Positions 37,603-51,590 are shown, counted from the stretch's first letter. The stretch is 64,000 nucleotides of DNA from Augochlora pura (GCF_028453695.1 NC_135781.1:25171640-25235639), one strand, 5' to 3'. The notes: a model not told the origin generated them from the sequence alone. Program-made: numbers and translations.

Positions 37603-40600
37603 TAGTTGTTATGTAGCTCTTAAAAGAGTGTACATACAAGTCAATCACAAAGTGGCGTTGAAAAACGTTAATCCGAATATCGAAGACTACTGACGAGCAA
37701 AGTGTACACTTCGCGGCGCGGTGACCCGTACAGGGGCGTCACTCCGGCGGCGCGGACTGCCGTAAGGAAAGGGTTAAAATTCGCCAATCTTCCATCATTA
37801 TAGTCATGGTTGTACTTTTAAACTTATTTGATACTCTGTATCAAGTCATTCTTAATCACTGCACTTTCATAACTAATAGACAATTTTCCATGCATATTTA
37901 ATCAATAAATAAGTAAATAATATGATCGGAGCTCTATTAACAAGCATTCGTGAAAAGAGGATATCGGTCGACGTTGCCCATACTCGCCCGCGATCCTGAT
38001 TTTACTATAGAAAACTTCGCTGAGGTGTCCATTATTACGTGGCCGAACGAGCCCCCGTAAAACGCCGTAGTTCGCGCACGCTTGCAGCTATAAAACCGTC
38101 GATCGCGAATTACTCAAATAAAAAATGGATGCGTATGCAATCTAAAGCAAGCAAACGCGGCCGTGCGCCGTGGTATTTAGGCAGCATCGCGGCGCAAGCA
38201 TAATATTAATAAATACCGCAGCGGTTGGCCAGATTTCCTGGGAAACGGGCAAACAATCCCGTGCTTTCTGGAAACTCGCTGGTATTCGCGCGCGCGCGGC
38301 CACGGCCCGGCCATTCTTCCGCGAGATTGTTACATCTTGTTTCGCGAACGTGCCCGCGGAAACGGTGCTTGGCGGTGCGTCCGATAGGGCGTCGTAAATA
38401 CTTCAGCACGAAACGGATAAATCACCGATCGGCCCGGTAAGAAACGTTGCGCTTCTTTCCGGAAGTTTTTGCCGCGCACCTGGCTCGACGAACACGTGCT
38501 TGTCTCGCGACGCCACGGAGAGCCACGCGTAGACGCGGCACCGGCTCTCCGATTCGATGACGAAAGTCGGTCGGCCACTTACGAGACTCTTCGAGCTTGT
38601 TTTTCTTGCTACGAGGAGGATGCTCGTTTTTTCCCCCCGGTTCACGGTGCTTTAAGCGCTCCCACGCGGATCCCTCTCGATGACCAGCCGCTTCGGAGAA
38701 ATTAGCAGACTGCCAACACTGCGAACTCGGAATGTTTCTCTTGAGAGAACCGGAGCCAATCGACGGTTTATTGAAACCCGCATTCTTTGAAGTTTATCGA
38801 CGAATTTCTTTTTTCCAATTTTATCACCGCGCCTTATTCGTTGGTTATCTTCACTGTCCGTACAGTGTTAAAAAGTGTAAAACGTTAAAACAGCTTAGCG
38901 AACAAAAGTTATGAGGAGCTATGTACTATGGCTTTACATACCGGCGTGTATAAAATTCACCGATTCTATATAACGTACGAGTACATAAGATCGATTTATC
39001 TAATGTTTCAAGCAACTTTTATCTTCTTTGCAAAGTGCTGCGCTTTCTTGTAACCGTCGACACTCGATAACTAGTCGTTCATCATGAGGGAATTAATAAC
39101 TGACTACTAACTTCCCGTGCAAGACGTTAAGTCCACTCTCATCTTGAAATTCCAGCTAGCGAACCAAAATTTATTACGGGGCTTATCTTTTATCCCCTAT
39201 AGTCCTCTATGCTGTAACTATTGGACTTTTCCCTCGCGGGAGTATTTTAAGTATTATCAACAATAAATGAATAATTGGATTTTATTAATAAAACGGCTGC
39301 CGTGCCCTGCCAATATTTGATTTATAAAAATTGATTATCTCCGAGCACAGCGAATTTCATTTAATTTGTGTATCATGGGATTAACGCAGACAATGTTTCG
39401 TTTGCATAAAAGTTTGCAGTCGACTTATTGCAATGAAGCCCTCTCATCAAAATTCAACCGAAGATTTTTTCATCCGGCCAGGATTATCCTGATCCCATTG
39501 AAAACTGTGACGTGTAACATTTAAGGCGATTACATTTTCCCTTTGGAGATTATGTGTGTTACCCGGTAATAACATCGACACTCGTGGCGGAAAAATTAAT
39601 AATTGATCTCCACCTTAGCCGGCACGAGGCAGTTGGTTAGACTGGAACCACCCTCTTATTAAAACTATTTCACAAACAGTTGGTTGCCTTCACCCCTCGC
39701 AATTGATAATTGATAATAACGTTCTGAACTGCTTTATTTTATAAATTTCTCATCTGCAGGATTTTCGGTATTATCGACTTATTATGCATTTGACTTATTT
39801 ATGGGATTTATAATCGCGCAAAGTATTATAAAATTAAATATTCCACCGATTTCAGTGATATCAATTTCGCCAAATATCTTGCTCCTCCATTGCGGTATTT
39901 TTCATTTCGTATACCACTAAACTGTTTCATTCGTCCTCCAAATAATATTTTATAATGTCATATTGAAAATTTTATAACTATCTAAATGTTACTCGCGTAT
40001 ATCGTTTTATAACAATAATAGCATTTGCTCAGATTTCGTACGATCTCTATTATAATGGAGTAGAACCTCGATTATCGGGTTCTCCTATATCAGAATTATG
40101 TATTATGCAAATGACTTTTACATGTAATCAGCTCTAACCGAGGCAACCTATATGCAAAACGATTCACTGTACAAATTAATAAAGATGAAATCCGGCACTA
40201 TAATTAAGTAAAACCGTTTCATTACCCCAACATTCTCGTTACCTGCTTAGCCCGGATAATCGAGATTCTACTGTGCACGCTTCAGTAAATAAGTCGATCA
40301 ACAACCGTCTCCTACAAACAATTTTACAATATCATTAACCGGAATGAAAGCGTGAAAGTAATGCTCTTCCTGATTTACGATTTCAGAAGCAATCAAATAA
40401 AATCCAGGTATTAATATAACCTAAACGAGCCCCATGAATGTTCCGTTATAACGTGAGTATCCAAGGCAGTTCGCGGACGAATCGAAATTCAATTAAAAAC
40501 GCCAAAATGAAAGTTCGCCCAGGTGATCCGATGCTCATAGAAGATAGCGGGGGATATCCGAGAGCTAGTGGCGGCGCAGTGGGATCGGTTAATACACTGA

Positions 40601-40835
40601 ATTTATTTACCGAAGGAGGATTTATCGCCCGGCTATCTATCCGAAATAGTCTCGCGGTCGCGAGAGCACCGTGCAAAGTTTCGCCGCGCTTTCGGGCTCG
40701 CTCGAGCATCTAATTCATTATCGTCGGCCAGATACGTCCGCGTATTGTCGTCGCCGTGATCCGGCTATCGCGCGACACGCTGCGATGGAATTCCATTTCC
40801 GAGGAGGGGAACTTGCACCCCGTTTATTCTCCATT

Positions 40836-40852
40836 CACACACACACACACAC
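40836..40852. repeat. (AC)n microsatellite
   Basis: A short AC dinucleotide run of about eight copies. Confidence 0.85.
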
Positions 40853-41532
40853 GAACCGAAAACAGCCCCTCTCTCCGTTCGCGCTTGGAGGAGCATCCGC
40901 AGCATCTGTTCCCATACAGAGAATCGACGAGCAGCCCCGATAGCGAACGGAATCGTCAAAAATCGCTTATCGCCCCGTATCCATGGGGCTGCGACCCCCG
41001 TTCATCTTCCCGCTGGAAACCGTGACGCAAATCCGTTAAAAAATCTGGAGCCACTCGGAACCCGAGCGCAAACCTTTTGGACCTTTTGGATCTTTTCGGC
41101 GGTCGATCGACTCGGGCTGGCTCCACTTGAAAGGAAAAAAGGGTTTCCGTGGGAGCAGTCTAAACATTCAAACGAGCCTGTTCACCGGCAGCGGTCCCGT
41201 TCTTTCCCACGGCACCCGTCTCTGTTCCCATCGGCTTTGCATTCGCGCCACGAACACCGTTTCTCGCGAGAAATCCGTTGCGGGGGTGGTCACAGGGGTC
41301 TCGGTCCCGAACCGGGGGGACCCCCGAATCTCATTTGCAGTGACCGACATCCGACACGGTCGACGATCTCCGGACCCCCGCGCGCGAAAAACGAGCTCGT
41401 CGTCCCGTCACGCGAGCCATATTTTTCTCCGCCACGCCTCGCCCTCTCTTTCAGCGACCCTGCACCCTTCGTCACTTAAGCGGCGGGGTGAGGCGGACAC
41501 GCTGAACGGAAATGGTCAGACACCGGAACGAC

Positions 41533-41757
41533 GATGTCTCTCATTCGTTTGAACGTTCTTGCGCGCTGGACTCCTGTGTAACGCGAGCTTCCATAACGTG
41601 CCAATCATATCGCGACCAACGTTTTCATAATAAAATTTATATGAAATACTAGAATCGAAACGGAGCTGTCTCTCACTTGTTTCAACTTTCTTGGGTAATA
41701 GACTCCTGAATAACGCGAGCTTCAATAACGAGCCAATCATTTCGCGACCATCGTTTC
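41533..41757. repeat. 132-bp tandem duplication
   Basis: Two copies with period about 132 bp (TGTCTCTC at 41535 and 41667). Shared blocks are GACTCCTG, TAACGCGAGCTTC, CATAACGTGCCAATCAT versus AATAACGAGCCAATCAT, and TCGCGACCA. There are scattered substitutions, so the duplication is not recent. Confidence 0.75.
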
Positions 41758-42270
41758 CATTCTTCCTTATTGCATTCCAACGCTTCTTTTTTTACTAAGC
41801 AAACCTGTTCCCGATTTTTATGTAATTTAAAAGCGAGTTTTCTAACAATTCGTTCAATGTGTACGAAAAATGATATATATTTTCGATAATCATGTATTTT
41901 ACGCCATTGTTCAATCTCCCAAATTTAGTCCAAACTTTAAAGCTACCGTATTCATTATTTAACAGTTATTGAGATTACAAAGATGTTTTTATGGGAAACG
42001 ATACGGTAAAATTTCCTTATTTGAGCCCTTTCTCTTATAAAGATCACAAGAAGTCGAAATATGTTCAATTGTGTCATTCTTACAAGAAAAATCGTTCGAG
42101 TTACTTTTCATATTTGGTAGATTTAGTGTTTAGTTAAAAAAAGTTAAAAAAATGTAGCTGAGTGTGATAAAAGTTATACCGTTTTATAGGGTATCCGCGT
42201 ACATTTGTCCGCGGCTGTAAACAAAGATAATGTGAACATTATCTTAGAATGTGGTACGACAATTCTCAAT

Positions 42271-42303
42271 GATACCTCGGAGTGACCATTCAAGCGCAAA
42301 GGG
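42271..42303. mobile_element. Isolated right end of a piggyBac-like MITE
   Basis: The sequence GCGCAAAGGG followed by TTGA, preceded by CCTCGGAGTGACCATTCAA, mirrors the terminal motif CCCTTTGCGC and its subterminal CTCCGAGG seen at the other TTAA elements. A matching left end was not found in the preceding AT-rich 300 bp. Confidence 0.5.
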
Positions 42304-45300
42304 TTGATACTATTATTCCTTTAATCGCGTTTCGCTAAGAAAATGTTGCTCATTCGCGGAAATGTGTAGCCACCAGAAAACTACTCCGGTGTTAGTCCAG
42401 CGACGGTCTTATCTAGAGGATTCTTTGGCTCGTAGGGGAAGGCTCGTGAAAGGAGGAGCCGTGCGCGAGTGACCCGCGTTGCCATTCAGTGGAACATCGG
42501 AGCGCGACGTGGAACAATCGCCTCAGTGTTCGCATCCCTCTACTACCGATATTCATCCCCCGGTTCGGTATTGCACGGCCACGCGAGGCATCCCGCGGAT
42601 CGTGCTTGGGCCGGGTCGAGCTGATCACCGCGTCGACCAGCGCCGCGGAGTCCTCCGCCCGTAACAATCCTATCGCCTGCCGTTCCACCGAAAAATCCGC
42701 TCTTCCTCCCGACTCTCGACCTTTCCCTGTCGGAGTAAATATTTCAACGAGAGCCCTCGGTTCGGCTCCGGCCGGTTCGGCTCGGTCTCGCTCGGTCCCG
42801 CTCGGCTCATCTCCGCGGCCGAACCGCGGCCGCGGAAGCGAGATCATTGCTGATTTTACGGAGTCCATCTATCCTCTTTACGCCGGCGAGATAAACGTTT
42901 CCCGGAGAGCTTTAAACCGAGATAAGGAAATGCACGCGATATCTTCGAAAACTCGTAAAGTCTCGCGGATTTCCATAATGCAATACTGGCGAGAGATGTA
43001 TACGTATATATTATGTAGACCGTGTCGGTTTACATAGGCGTTTGCACGCCGGTGTGGGCGTAGTTCTCAATTGCGATGGTGTGCGTGCACGTATATAAGA
43101 GCCCGAAGAAAAGATAACAAAGTTTCCAGGGCTGATTAAGGGGGAACGCCAACTGTCGTCACGCCGCGGCGCGCACACCTGTCCGTCTACAGGGTGATCT
43201 ACTGAATTCCGGCTGATTATGGTCGCCGTATCCACTGCTCTGTGGCCGCGAACCAACCAGGTTTGCTTAGTTTGGTTGTCCGATGGCCCCGTTTCGAACC
43301 AACTAGACATTCAACTTTATTTCAGTTACTCCACGACGAGCCATAAGTTTGCGCATTTTCTGTGCCGGCTAATTTTCAATTCGCTCGTGGCGTTGCTTCG
43401 AGATTCGGCCTCGCGAGCGACGGAACTTCGTGGAAAATAATGGCGAGCTCTTTGATCTAATATAATCTTATTATTCGGCTGCCGGAACGGTTTTTAATAT
43501 CGCGCATTCGTTTCGGCTTGATTAATCGTGTTCCGATCTTGTTGTTTGCTTGCAAAGAACGACAGAAAGTTGGAAAATTTGCATACTTTTATATCATTAC
43601 CGGGCGCAAGACTTCAAAGCAGCAGAAATACGAGGGGTGGCTGAAGAGAAAGACGCGGTCCGAGGTCGTGCGGTGGAATATAACGTGAAAGCACAGGAAT
43701 TTTCAATAATACTCCTGACGAGATAATAACAGTGGAATATAATTAATCGATTAAAATTAATATACCGCATTAAAGGGAGCTTGAAAAGCTGCGAAATGAC
43801 GGTACGAGCTGGTAAATGGATTGGCTTTAACCACTTTAGAAATTAGCATGAGAGTGGTCTGTAATAAAGCACGGTTTCCGTGTAATTAAATAGTGGTGTA
43901 AGTCGAAAGATCGGCTATCCGATAATTGATAATAATTACCAATAACATTTGTCTCCCGATGTGAATAAAACGAAACGTAGGTCGCGTGTAACAGAAAATT
44001 CGCATGGCAGCCAACATGTCAAGCCTTTAACTGCGCCGCTCCGGCTCGGAACCGTCAGCTTTTTGCGGCGCGATATTCGCATGACTGATTACAGCGAAAC
44101 TGATACTGAATCGTACTGTTAAAAACAAGAAAATTTCGAAGCAATTTTTGGTATTCGGTTTTATTAAACTCCGGCGGCACGGTGCAGCCAAAATGGTAAA
44201 TACAGTGATCCATCAACATCGAACGGTTGCGCGAATAAAACTGTTCCTTCTGGAACGATGAACAGAAAAGCTGGCAAAGTTTCTTAAAATATTCGATTAT
44301 CAAAAATATTTAATGTATTATTAATACGCCGCGAACGTGATATTCGCGGCAAATTATCCCGGCAGGGTCTATTAATAACCGATTGGGTTAGTCAACCTGC
44401 CGCGACGGTGTTATAATAATTAACTTGCGGGTGCTAAGCTTTTATCAGAAAATCGTGCGGGCGGAAAATAGGTGAAAATTATTGCGGATTTATCCATATA
44501 ATTTCGCAGGGAGACGCGAAACTTGTTGAAAATATTTGTCTTATTAAAATCCTGAAACGGACAAATGATTTTCTACCGTAACACCTCCCGCACCATGTTA
44601 TTGCTGCAGGGAATTTTGATCTTGCATACAGATCCTTTCCAAACAGTCTAGTAATAACACAGACACTTACTCCTCACGCTGGAATTAACCTCCTGCACCG
44701 TTACGTCGCGTCAGACTTGCGAAGTGGATTTCGAACAGAATTTAATAAATACAAATGTTATTCAATCCGTCCGATTCCAAGTAAAATCCCACTGCTCCGC
44801 TGCATATATTTAATTTCCGTGTCAAACGCGCGTTTACAGCGAATATAGAGTTCCCCTTAGAGCGAATTATTAACGAGACAGACCGTGTAATTTTATTATT
44901 CTTTATAAAGTATTGATAGACCAGGCCTGCATATTGATGGGCTTTGTATCAGCTGTAATAAGGATCGGGTGTGACCGATATTACGTGTCGCGCGTGACTG
45001 GCGAAACCCGGAACCTTGATCGAACGATTTAATTATCCGGTGATAACGATCGCGACTTGGAAACACGTATGTCAGATGCGGTGACAATTTTCGCGGGTGA
45101 AACACGCGAAGTTTAGGAGATACGCCGGATAAGAGCAAAGTGGCGGAAATAAAAACCATTATCCGCAGTGCAAACGTGTCGGATTTGACTATTTGACGCG
45201 ATATGATGCCGCGACAAGGAAAATTATTAATGGCGCTCGAATCACGCGATAAAACGGTTTTCAGCGTAAACTTCGCAAAATGGAAAAAAAACTGACGCGA

Positions 45301-48300
45301 CCAGATACGCGCACGGAGTGACTAACCAGAGGAAGCACGCGTCGTTGGATTCTCCCTTTCGGTTGAGTGATTTAATTAAAGGTGTAGTCTTCTATAAATA
45401 ATTCTAAACTTAACGCGCTAAGTCGAGAAAAACGCGACGCATTCCTTTGAGAACACGATCTTGTCGCGTCTGGAACTTTCTCGTAGCCCGTTACAATCTA
45501 TTCGATTGATTTAGGTGTTCGTCCATATATTTAAACATATTTAGAGAATGCTAGTAAATCTTGGATTTCAATTTCACCGATATTCGTACTTTAATGTATC
45601 AGGATTAAAATTCGACAATTAGATCATCGAAATCCATAAATTTCCAACCTTACGGATGCCTGTATAATCGTCCTTGTATTGCATATTGTTACGCCTTGAT
45701 TTCCTGAATAAATTGTAGATTTTATCGGGATTTGTGTTTTAATGTATCGCGATTATATTTTGGCAATTTGGCCGATGCGTCTAATTGAGACGAATAAATT
45801 TTAATTTTACATGGCTCGCGTTATAATTGCTTTTGTAATCACACAAAGAGACCTTCCGCGAATAAAACGGAAACGCGTTACTGAAAAATATTCGTGTACT
45901 TATAAATCAACACCTAAATCTGACAAAGTAATTCTCTGGCGTCCGGGTAAATAGCTATAACAGGGACTTAGAAACGATTCCGTTGCTCGCATAACTGCTT
46001 GGCTTTCCGTCGTCGGCCAGTTTAACACCGGAACCCCGGAAACTACCTACTCCATTCCCCGCATCGCTGGAATCATTCGATTTGTCCAATTTTGTAGACG
46101 CTTTTAGCAAACATTTTCATTAAACAACGTCTCGCCGAGAGTGGCATACAGAATCAATTTCAGAACAATATAGTTTCATAATCAATTAACAATTTTTGCC
46201 AAAGCACGAGCAAGGCCAAACAGATTGCCGCGCCCATGGTTCCAATGTTAATTAAAACGTTCCTACCGTCATCGGCGGGTCGATAATTAACCCAATTAAT
46301 TAAACATCAATGCGATATCCGTGTTCCGTGGAACACTTTCGACAGGGAATTTTTCGCGACACGACAAATGATTAAGCGGAAGGTCGGCCGGCCGTTCCAC
46401 GACTTCCTATTCTTTTCGTTCGAGCAGTTTATGCGCCGGCTGGGTATTTCATAATTGCTCTCTTTAATAAAGCAACAGACTTCGCGAAAAATCGAACGGT
46501 TCTTTTTGCAGCAATTTGAAAAAGAAACCCTGTATCAATCTGTCGACCGCGGATTAAAATGCAGGAACCAAGGTTTAAATCGACCGACATTAGCAACCAT
46601 TTATTTCCATTTTACTTGAGATTCCGATAATTTTTTAAAGTAAAAATTTGCACGTACGATACAGAAGTAAAAGGAATCCGCGGAAATCGGGCGAACTGCC
46701 GACGGAATTCGGCGTACAATAAATTCAATGGGGCGTCAACATCAGGCTCGTATCGATAAAGTCGGGTCGACACTTCGAAATGCAAACACACGCCGGGCGT
46801 TCAAAAGTATCCGGATACTTACATGTTTGCTGATTTCACCGGGATATCTCGGAGCTTTGTGCAGCCTTTTTTTCTTCGCTGTTTTACAAACATTATGTGC
46901 TGTCGAAAAGCGCGAGCAACGTTGATTAACTGGGAACGTCGATAGCACGTACGCGCATTATTGTACAACGCCAGGAAAATTTCATTTCCCGACGATTTTA
47001 TGATTCGCTTTGTTCTCTTTTCGCTTGGTATCGTTATTCTATCTACCCTTTTACGGCACTGGTCGAATATTTGCATTCGATTAAGCGGTTTTCCGGCCGG
47101 TTGTGATTGATAAACGCGAGATTAGGGCGGCGCAGTCGAGAATTTGCGGAACAAATTGGAAAAGTTGGCGACGAAATTTCATAAATAACCGCGGGGGATA
47201 ATTAAAAAGAAGTCGCGCAGAAACGACCCACGAATTGTCTCTGCTCCCCAATAAGAAACCGATCGATCAACAACAATTTCATTTTCGATGCTGTCGTATC
47301 TCTAGAGAATCGATTTGCTCTACATCTGTACGCGATAGCTAGACGCCCCGGCATTTTTCTATTATTTTTAATGAATGAGCGGTGATGATCGGGTCAAGAG
47401 TGACCCAGATTGTCAAGAGTTTGCATCAACTTCTTAATTTCCGGCCGTCAACACTCTGGACGATAGTTCGCCGAGTCTGTGAAGAGGAGATCGATTCATC
47501 TGCGAGAAACGTTGGCGAACATTCATTTTACTCTTTGGCGCAATAAAAGCATAGACTTTCGTAGAACGTCGAATCCAAGGCTGCTGATTTCTAAGCACGA
47601 TAAAAATTGTCCGCGTCGATTACAAGAATCGACTAAAGACTTGGGTGTCGCCTGCTCGTTTCTGTCGCGACAGCATGGAACCCGCGATCTATCCGCCGTA
47701 TCGCGGCACGGTCCCGACACAACTGACATAATTATCGCCGCGAGAATGTCGCGGAGTCACTCCTCGACCAATTACGAAAATCTTATTCATTTATCTTCAT
47801 AACGCGGTCGGCAGAGAACAGTTGTGTTGCACTTCCAGATTCGTATGACACTGCGATGCTCCGCGAATGTGTCCCATTACGACCGGGGCTCTGATTATCA
47901 TTGTGTACAAGTGCCACGCACTCTAACCCGCTTCCCGTTGGCAAAAGTTCGCTAATATAGCAGCGTCTAATTACGTTCAAATTAGCGTCGACGCGAAGAA
48001 AAGTTTCGCAACCCGAAGAGACGACGTACGAATCACCCACAAAAACTTCACGAGATCGCGTTAATTTGCGGCGCTGAACTTTATTCCGTCGATCGGCCCC
48101 TTCAACCCTTTGAGGCTCGATCGATTCATCGGAAATTCGGCCTATGCGAATATGTTGCGACGAGAGTTCGTTCCCAGGACGAACATAGGATCGATATTTT
48201 ATTAAAGCAACGGCTTTATCTCCTGCGAAGTCTCGAGAAACCGGCTCTGCAAGATTTCCGCTGAATTTTGCGAAATGCCTGAGAATCGTACCGGCATCTC

Positions 48301-50400
48301 GGCGTGTGCAAAAGATCGGCCACCCGGTATACCTGTGCGCATCCTCGTCTCCCTGTTTCCCTGGGCAAGTAGCTGCGCCCGAGTTCGGCTATCGGCGAAT
48401 CGGTAACGTTTATAGCGTATTTACGTTTCCCCCATGGCTGGAGGGCGATAGGGGCTGGCGGGAGTGATACCGGGAGCACTGATACCATACTCCCATCTAA
48501 TGTAACAAGCTTTCAGACGGCGCACGTATACCCGGCTCGCGTATCCGGGACGGCGTCCGCGTAGTTTCGCCTGTCCGCGAATAAGATAGACTCTCTTCCC
48601 AGAGCTTTCCGGACGGAGCTTTTCCCCTCGGATAGGAGCACACCGTCCGGCCAGTCGATGAAAGTGTCCGCCACGTACGGGTGATCGATCACGTTGTTTC
48701 ATCTAATCGAACGTTCGCAAAAGAACCGGGAACCGGGAAGAACGATCCGGAAAGAACGATCTAAAAAGACCGAGCCAGAAAGAACAATCGAGCTGGAAAG
48801 AGCGAGCCCTGCCGCGCCGATGGCAAACGTGTCTTGGCGAGGGAGTTTGTCCACGGGCGTTTCGGGAAACGACCTGGGACGGCCGACGAAGCGTCCAGGA
48901 ACCGTTGAATACCGATTCCTCGGTAGATCAACACTCCGGTCATCGGACCGTGCCTACGAGCTATGACGATTCTCATCTAAAACGTTGGCACCGGACCAAC
49001 CGGGCCATTCAACGATCCGCGATCGCTAACTTTGGACAACCGACGAGCCGTCCCCTTCTCGCTCATCGCCAAACAGAAACATCCTCGCGGAAGTTTGATC
49101 GAACCTACCTATAAACTTCAGCGAACTTCCCCAGCGAACCGTCGGTCTCCGTTATCCCGATGTTCTCTATCCGCGATGGCCATTCCGTCGCGTCTTTCCG
49201 CGCGTATACCCTGCGCCCTCGACTTAAAGCCGCGTCCGGACTCTGCTAGGCTCACTTCGGTAATTGCCTTCGTCTGGACCGAGTGCTTATCGTGCGCCAG
49301 CCAGATACAGTCGCTCCGAGAATATCGTGATCAGCGGATCGAGCGGATCTCCGCGCGATAGCAAAGTTTTGTCTATCCGCTGCGAGAAACGGCACCCGAT
49401 ATATTTCTCTTCTCGATTTGATCGAGGCTAATCGCGCACCCGGTGCGTAATGTCGTTTCAAAGCGGAAAGATCAATGACACACCGCGTGCGTAACGATCA
49501 TAGTCCCGATAGGAATTCTTCAACCACGTTTTACGGCCACAGAAATGTTTAGAGAATTCACAAGAAATCTGAACGATAAGTTATTTCGTAATGCAAAGAC
49601 GGCGACAAGATTTATTATAGAAATCACTTGCGTAATACTTTTGAATGTTGTAGATGCAACCTAATTTCGAATTACCTAGTAGACTACACTAAACATTGAG
49701 TTCTAAGTTTGTCAAGAAAATCGTGTCACCCGTATGTGTTCGCCGTGGCAGTCGAAGCGTTAATGTTTTCGCGTATCAGCCTCTTCAGACACACGGCAAG
49801 AAATTTTGATCGATGTTAGCTCCTCCGACAAAATGAAACAGCCAAGCTGAAGTATCGACGCGTTCCCGATCTTGAAAATGTGTTTCTTACTTTTAGCAGA
49901 GCCACAATTCGATTGCTTGAAATTTTGGCCAGCCAGAAATATTGCTGTGCGAACATCGCACTGTAGAACGCTCTTGGCATTCGGTTGGCGCCAGTCAAAA
50001 GCTTCGATTGCGGCTGCTGGTTTTTGTCAGGAACTTTGATTTCAAAGTAAAAAATTCTGATTTAATAGATTCTTTTTGAAATTGCTTAATCCTGGTAGCT
50101 GGATCTACCGCTCGCGCTTCAAAACACGAAACTCAATCCCAGCAGTTTCAACACTTTCAACAGATTCGACAACGTTCAGTAACTTGATTTTGAAATCCGC
50201 AGGTCTGGTCGCGGTGTTTGGACGAGTCGCTCGTGCCACATCACAGAATGCTTTAAATTTAAACCGCAGGTAGCGAATCGGACAACCGTCGGCCGGCTCG
50301 CGGCGTATGAACCGAGGTTCGTGGAACCTCGAGACATCGTGGGGCCGATGCTTGGTACCTGCTTCTCTAGCTCGAGCTTTCAGCCAGCCGGTAGATTGGA
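42304..50400. other. Non-coding stretch, no gene recognised
   Basis: A GC-rich island at 42.4-42.9 kb has open frames on both strands and CGGCTC repeats. The rest is AT-leaning DNA with a small inverted GCGCCGC/GCGGCGC pair near 44.03-44.07 kb and a GA-rich minisatellite at 48.7 kb. Nothing else could be named. Confidence 0.5.
48715..48812. repeat. Degenerate GA-rich minisatellite
   Basis: Degenerate repeats of an AAGAACGATC/GGAAAGA-type unit about 15-18 bp long give an R/E/K-rich translation with no domain. Confidence 0.4.
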
Positions 50401-50641
50401 TAAAATCTATACGGTGCCGGTCCGGTGCCACGCACGCGGAAAAATACCGGCGAATCCGTAGCCGGCGCGACCCGGCGCGACCCGGAGCGATCCGCCGCGT
50501 TTTCCGCGGGACGAGAACGTAGGAACGGAGGGAGATTCAGGCTCGAGATTTCGGTCCGTGGACCGTGACCGGTGTCGCGTAGCCCGGGTTGGCGGGTTGA
50601 GCGGCGGGTCGTCGAGAGAGTGCCCGAGGACCCGTGTAATG

Positions 50642-50902
50642 GCTCGCGTACGCGAACCCGAGAGCACGCGGCTGAAATTTAAACCGTCACTACCACCGAA
50701 CCGTTGTTGTACCACTGGCAACACACCACTACCACCACTGGCACCGCCGAGACCGCCGACACCGCCGGGAAAGCACAAGCACCACCAGCAGCAGCAGCAG
50801 CACACAACTGCGTCGAGGACCGCGGCGTATCGTTACCCACCCTTCACCGTGACGAGACGCGAAACAGAGAGAAACTATGACAGAGGTGTACCGAGCAGGT
50901 AA
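50642..50902 (+). CDS. Doubtful ORF / possible 5' exon with P- and Q-rich low complexity
   Basis: From ATG at 50642 the frame has proline-rich, CAG-encoded Gln and His-rich runs, and ends at a stop just after a donor-like AG|GTAAAG at about 50899-50904. It could be a 5' exon or UTR of an unseen gene at a GC-rich promoter-like island (50.4-52.3 kb). No downstream exon was recognised, so support is weak. Confidence 0.12.
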   Translation, partial: ARVREPESTRLKFKPSLPPNRCCTTGNTPLPPLAPPRPPTPPGKHKHHQQQQQHTTASRTAAYRYPPFTVTRRETERNYDRGVPSR

Positions 50903-50952
50903 AGAGTCGCCTCGGAGGGTGGATGAAAGACAGACATAGCAGATGAGACATT

Positions 50953-50974
50953 AGGAGAAAAGAGACAGAGAGAG

Positions 50975-51024
<50 letters not shown>

Positions 51025-51590
51025 GAGAGGAGAGACACGGGGAGATTGACGGAGCAAGAGAGGAGGAGAATGCCAAGCCAGAGAGAGCCCCAGACCGGCG
51101 TCGACGTACGGCGACGTTCGGATCGGCGTCGAATACGGTCTCCGTGCGCTCTCCGGCGAATACAGTTTGCTTCCTCGAAGCTTGTGTTTCCTCGTCTCTT
51201 GCCGCAGCAACCTCCGCGCGATAGCCAGCCCGATGCGGTAGCAGTTCGGATCTCGCCGGTGATTTTACCGTGGTCGCACCAGTATTCCCTCTGTAGACCG
51301 GGACGCCGAGCACACACACCACCGACAGCCTCGCAGGCTCCGTTTTCACTCGCAGCGTAGTGCCACGCACCACCGACCGAAGGGAGGCAACGAGCGTGCG
51401 TCCGACCGTCGGAGGGAGAGGAGGGAGAGGTGGGGGCGCCAGCCGGAGAGGGTAGGAATCGAGAGCCAGTCGGTGGGAGGGCGAGAGGGACAAAGGGTCG
51501 AAGGGTTGAGAGAGAAAGAGAGGGGTAGAGAGAGAGAGAGAGAAAGGAAGAGAGAAAGAGAGAGAGAGAGAGCGAAACGGGTCCAGAGAG
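50953..51590. repeat. GA-rich low-complexity block
   Basis: Purine-rich on the plus strand, with long (GA)n runs at about 50978-51035 and 51500-51590. The long minus-strand frames through it are composed of S/L repeats and result from the dinucleotide repeat. Confidence 0.85.

Larger units (their letters stand above)
37110..37773. mobile_element. piggyBac-like non-autonomous element (TTAA MITE) with internal assembly gap
   Basis: It is flanked by perfect TTAA duplications (37106-37109 and 37774-37777). The ends are inverted: CCCTTTCACTACG at the left and CGTAAGGAAAGGG at the right, imperfect after the first 7 bp. The left part carries a 44-bp tandem repeat with a 16-bp palindrome, and the right part is GC-rich. 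A 100-N gap with duplicated flanks lies in the middle (37503-37602), so the true length is uncertain. No transposase frame is recognisable. Confidence 0.75.
37778..42270. other. Non-coding stretch, no gene recognised
   Basis: GC-rich islands (38.2-38.7, 40.4-41.5 kb) alternate with AT-rich DNA (38.9-40.4, 41.6-42.25 kb). The 132-bp tandem duplication and an AC microsatellite fall here. Open frames in the islands overlap on both strands and match nothing I know. Confidence 0.5.

Noticed and set aside
42413..43037. Overlapping long ORFs on both strands (151 and 182 codons)
   Set aside because: GC-rich CGGCTC-type repeats keep both strands open; no recognisable protein.
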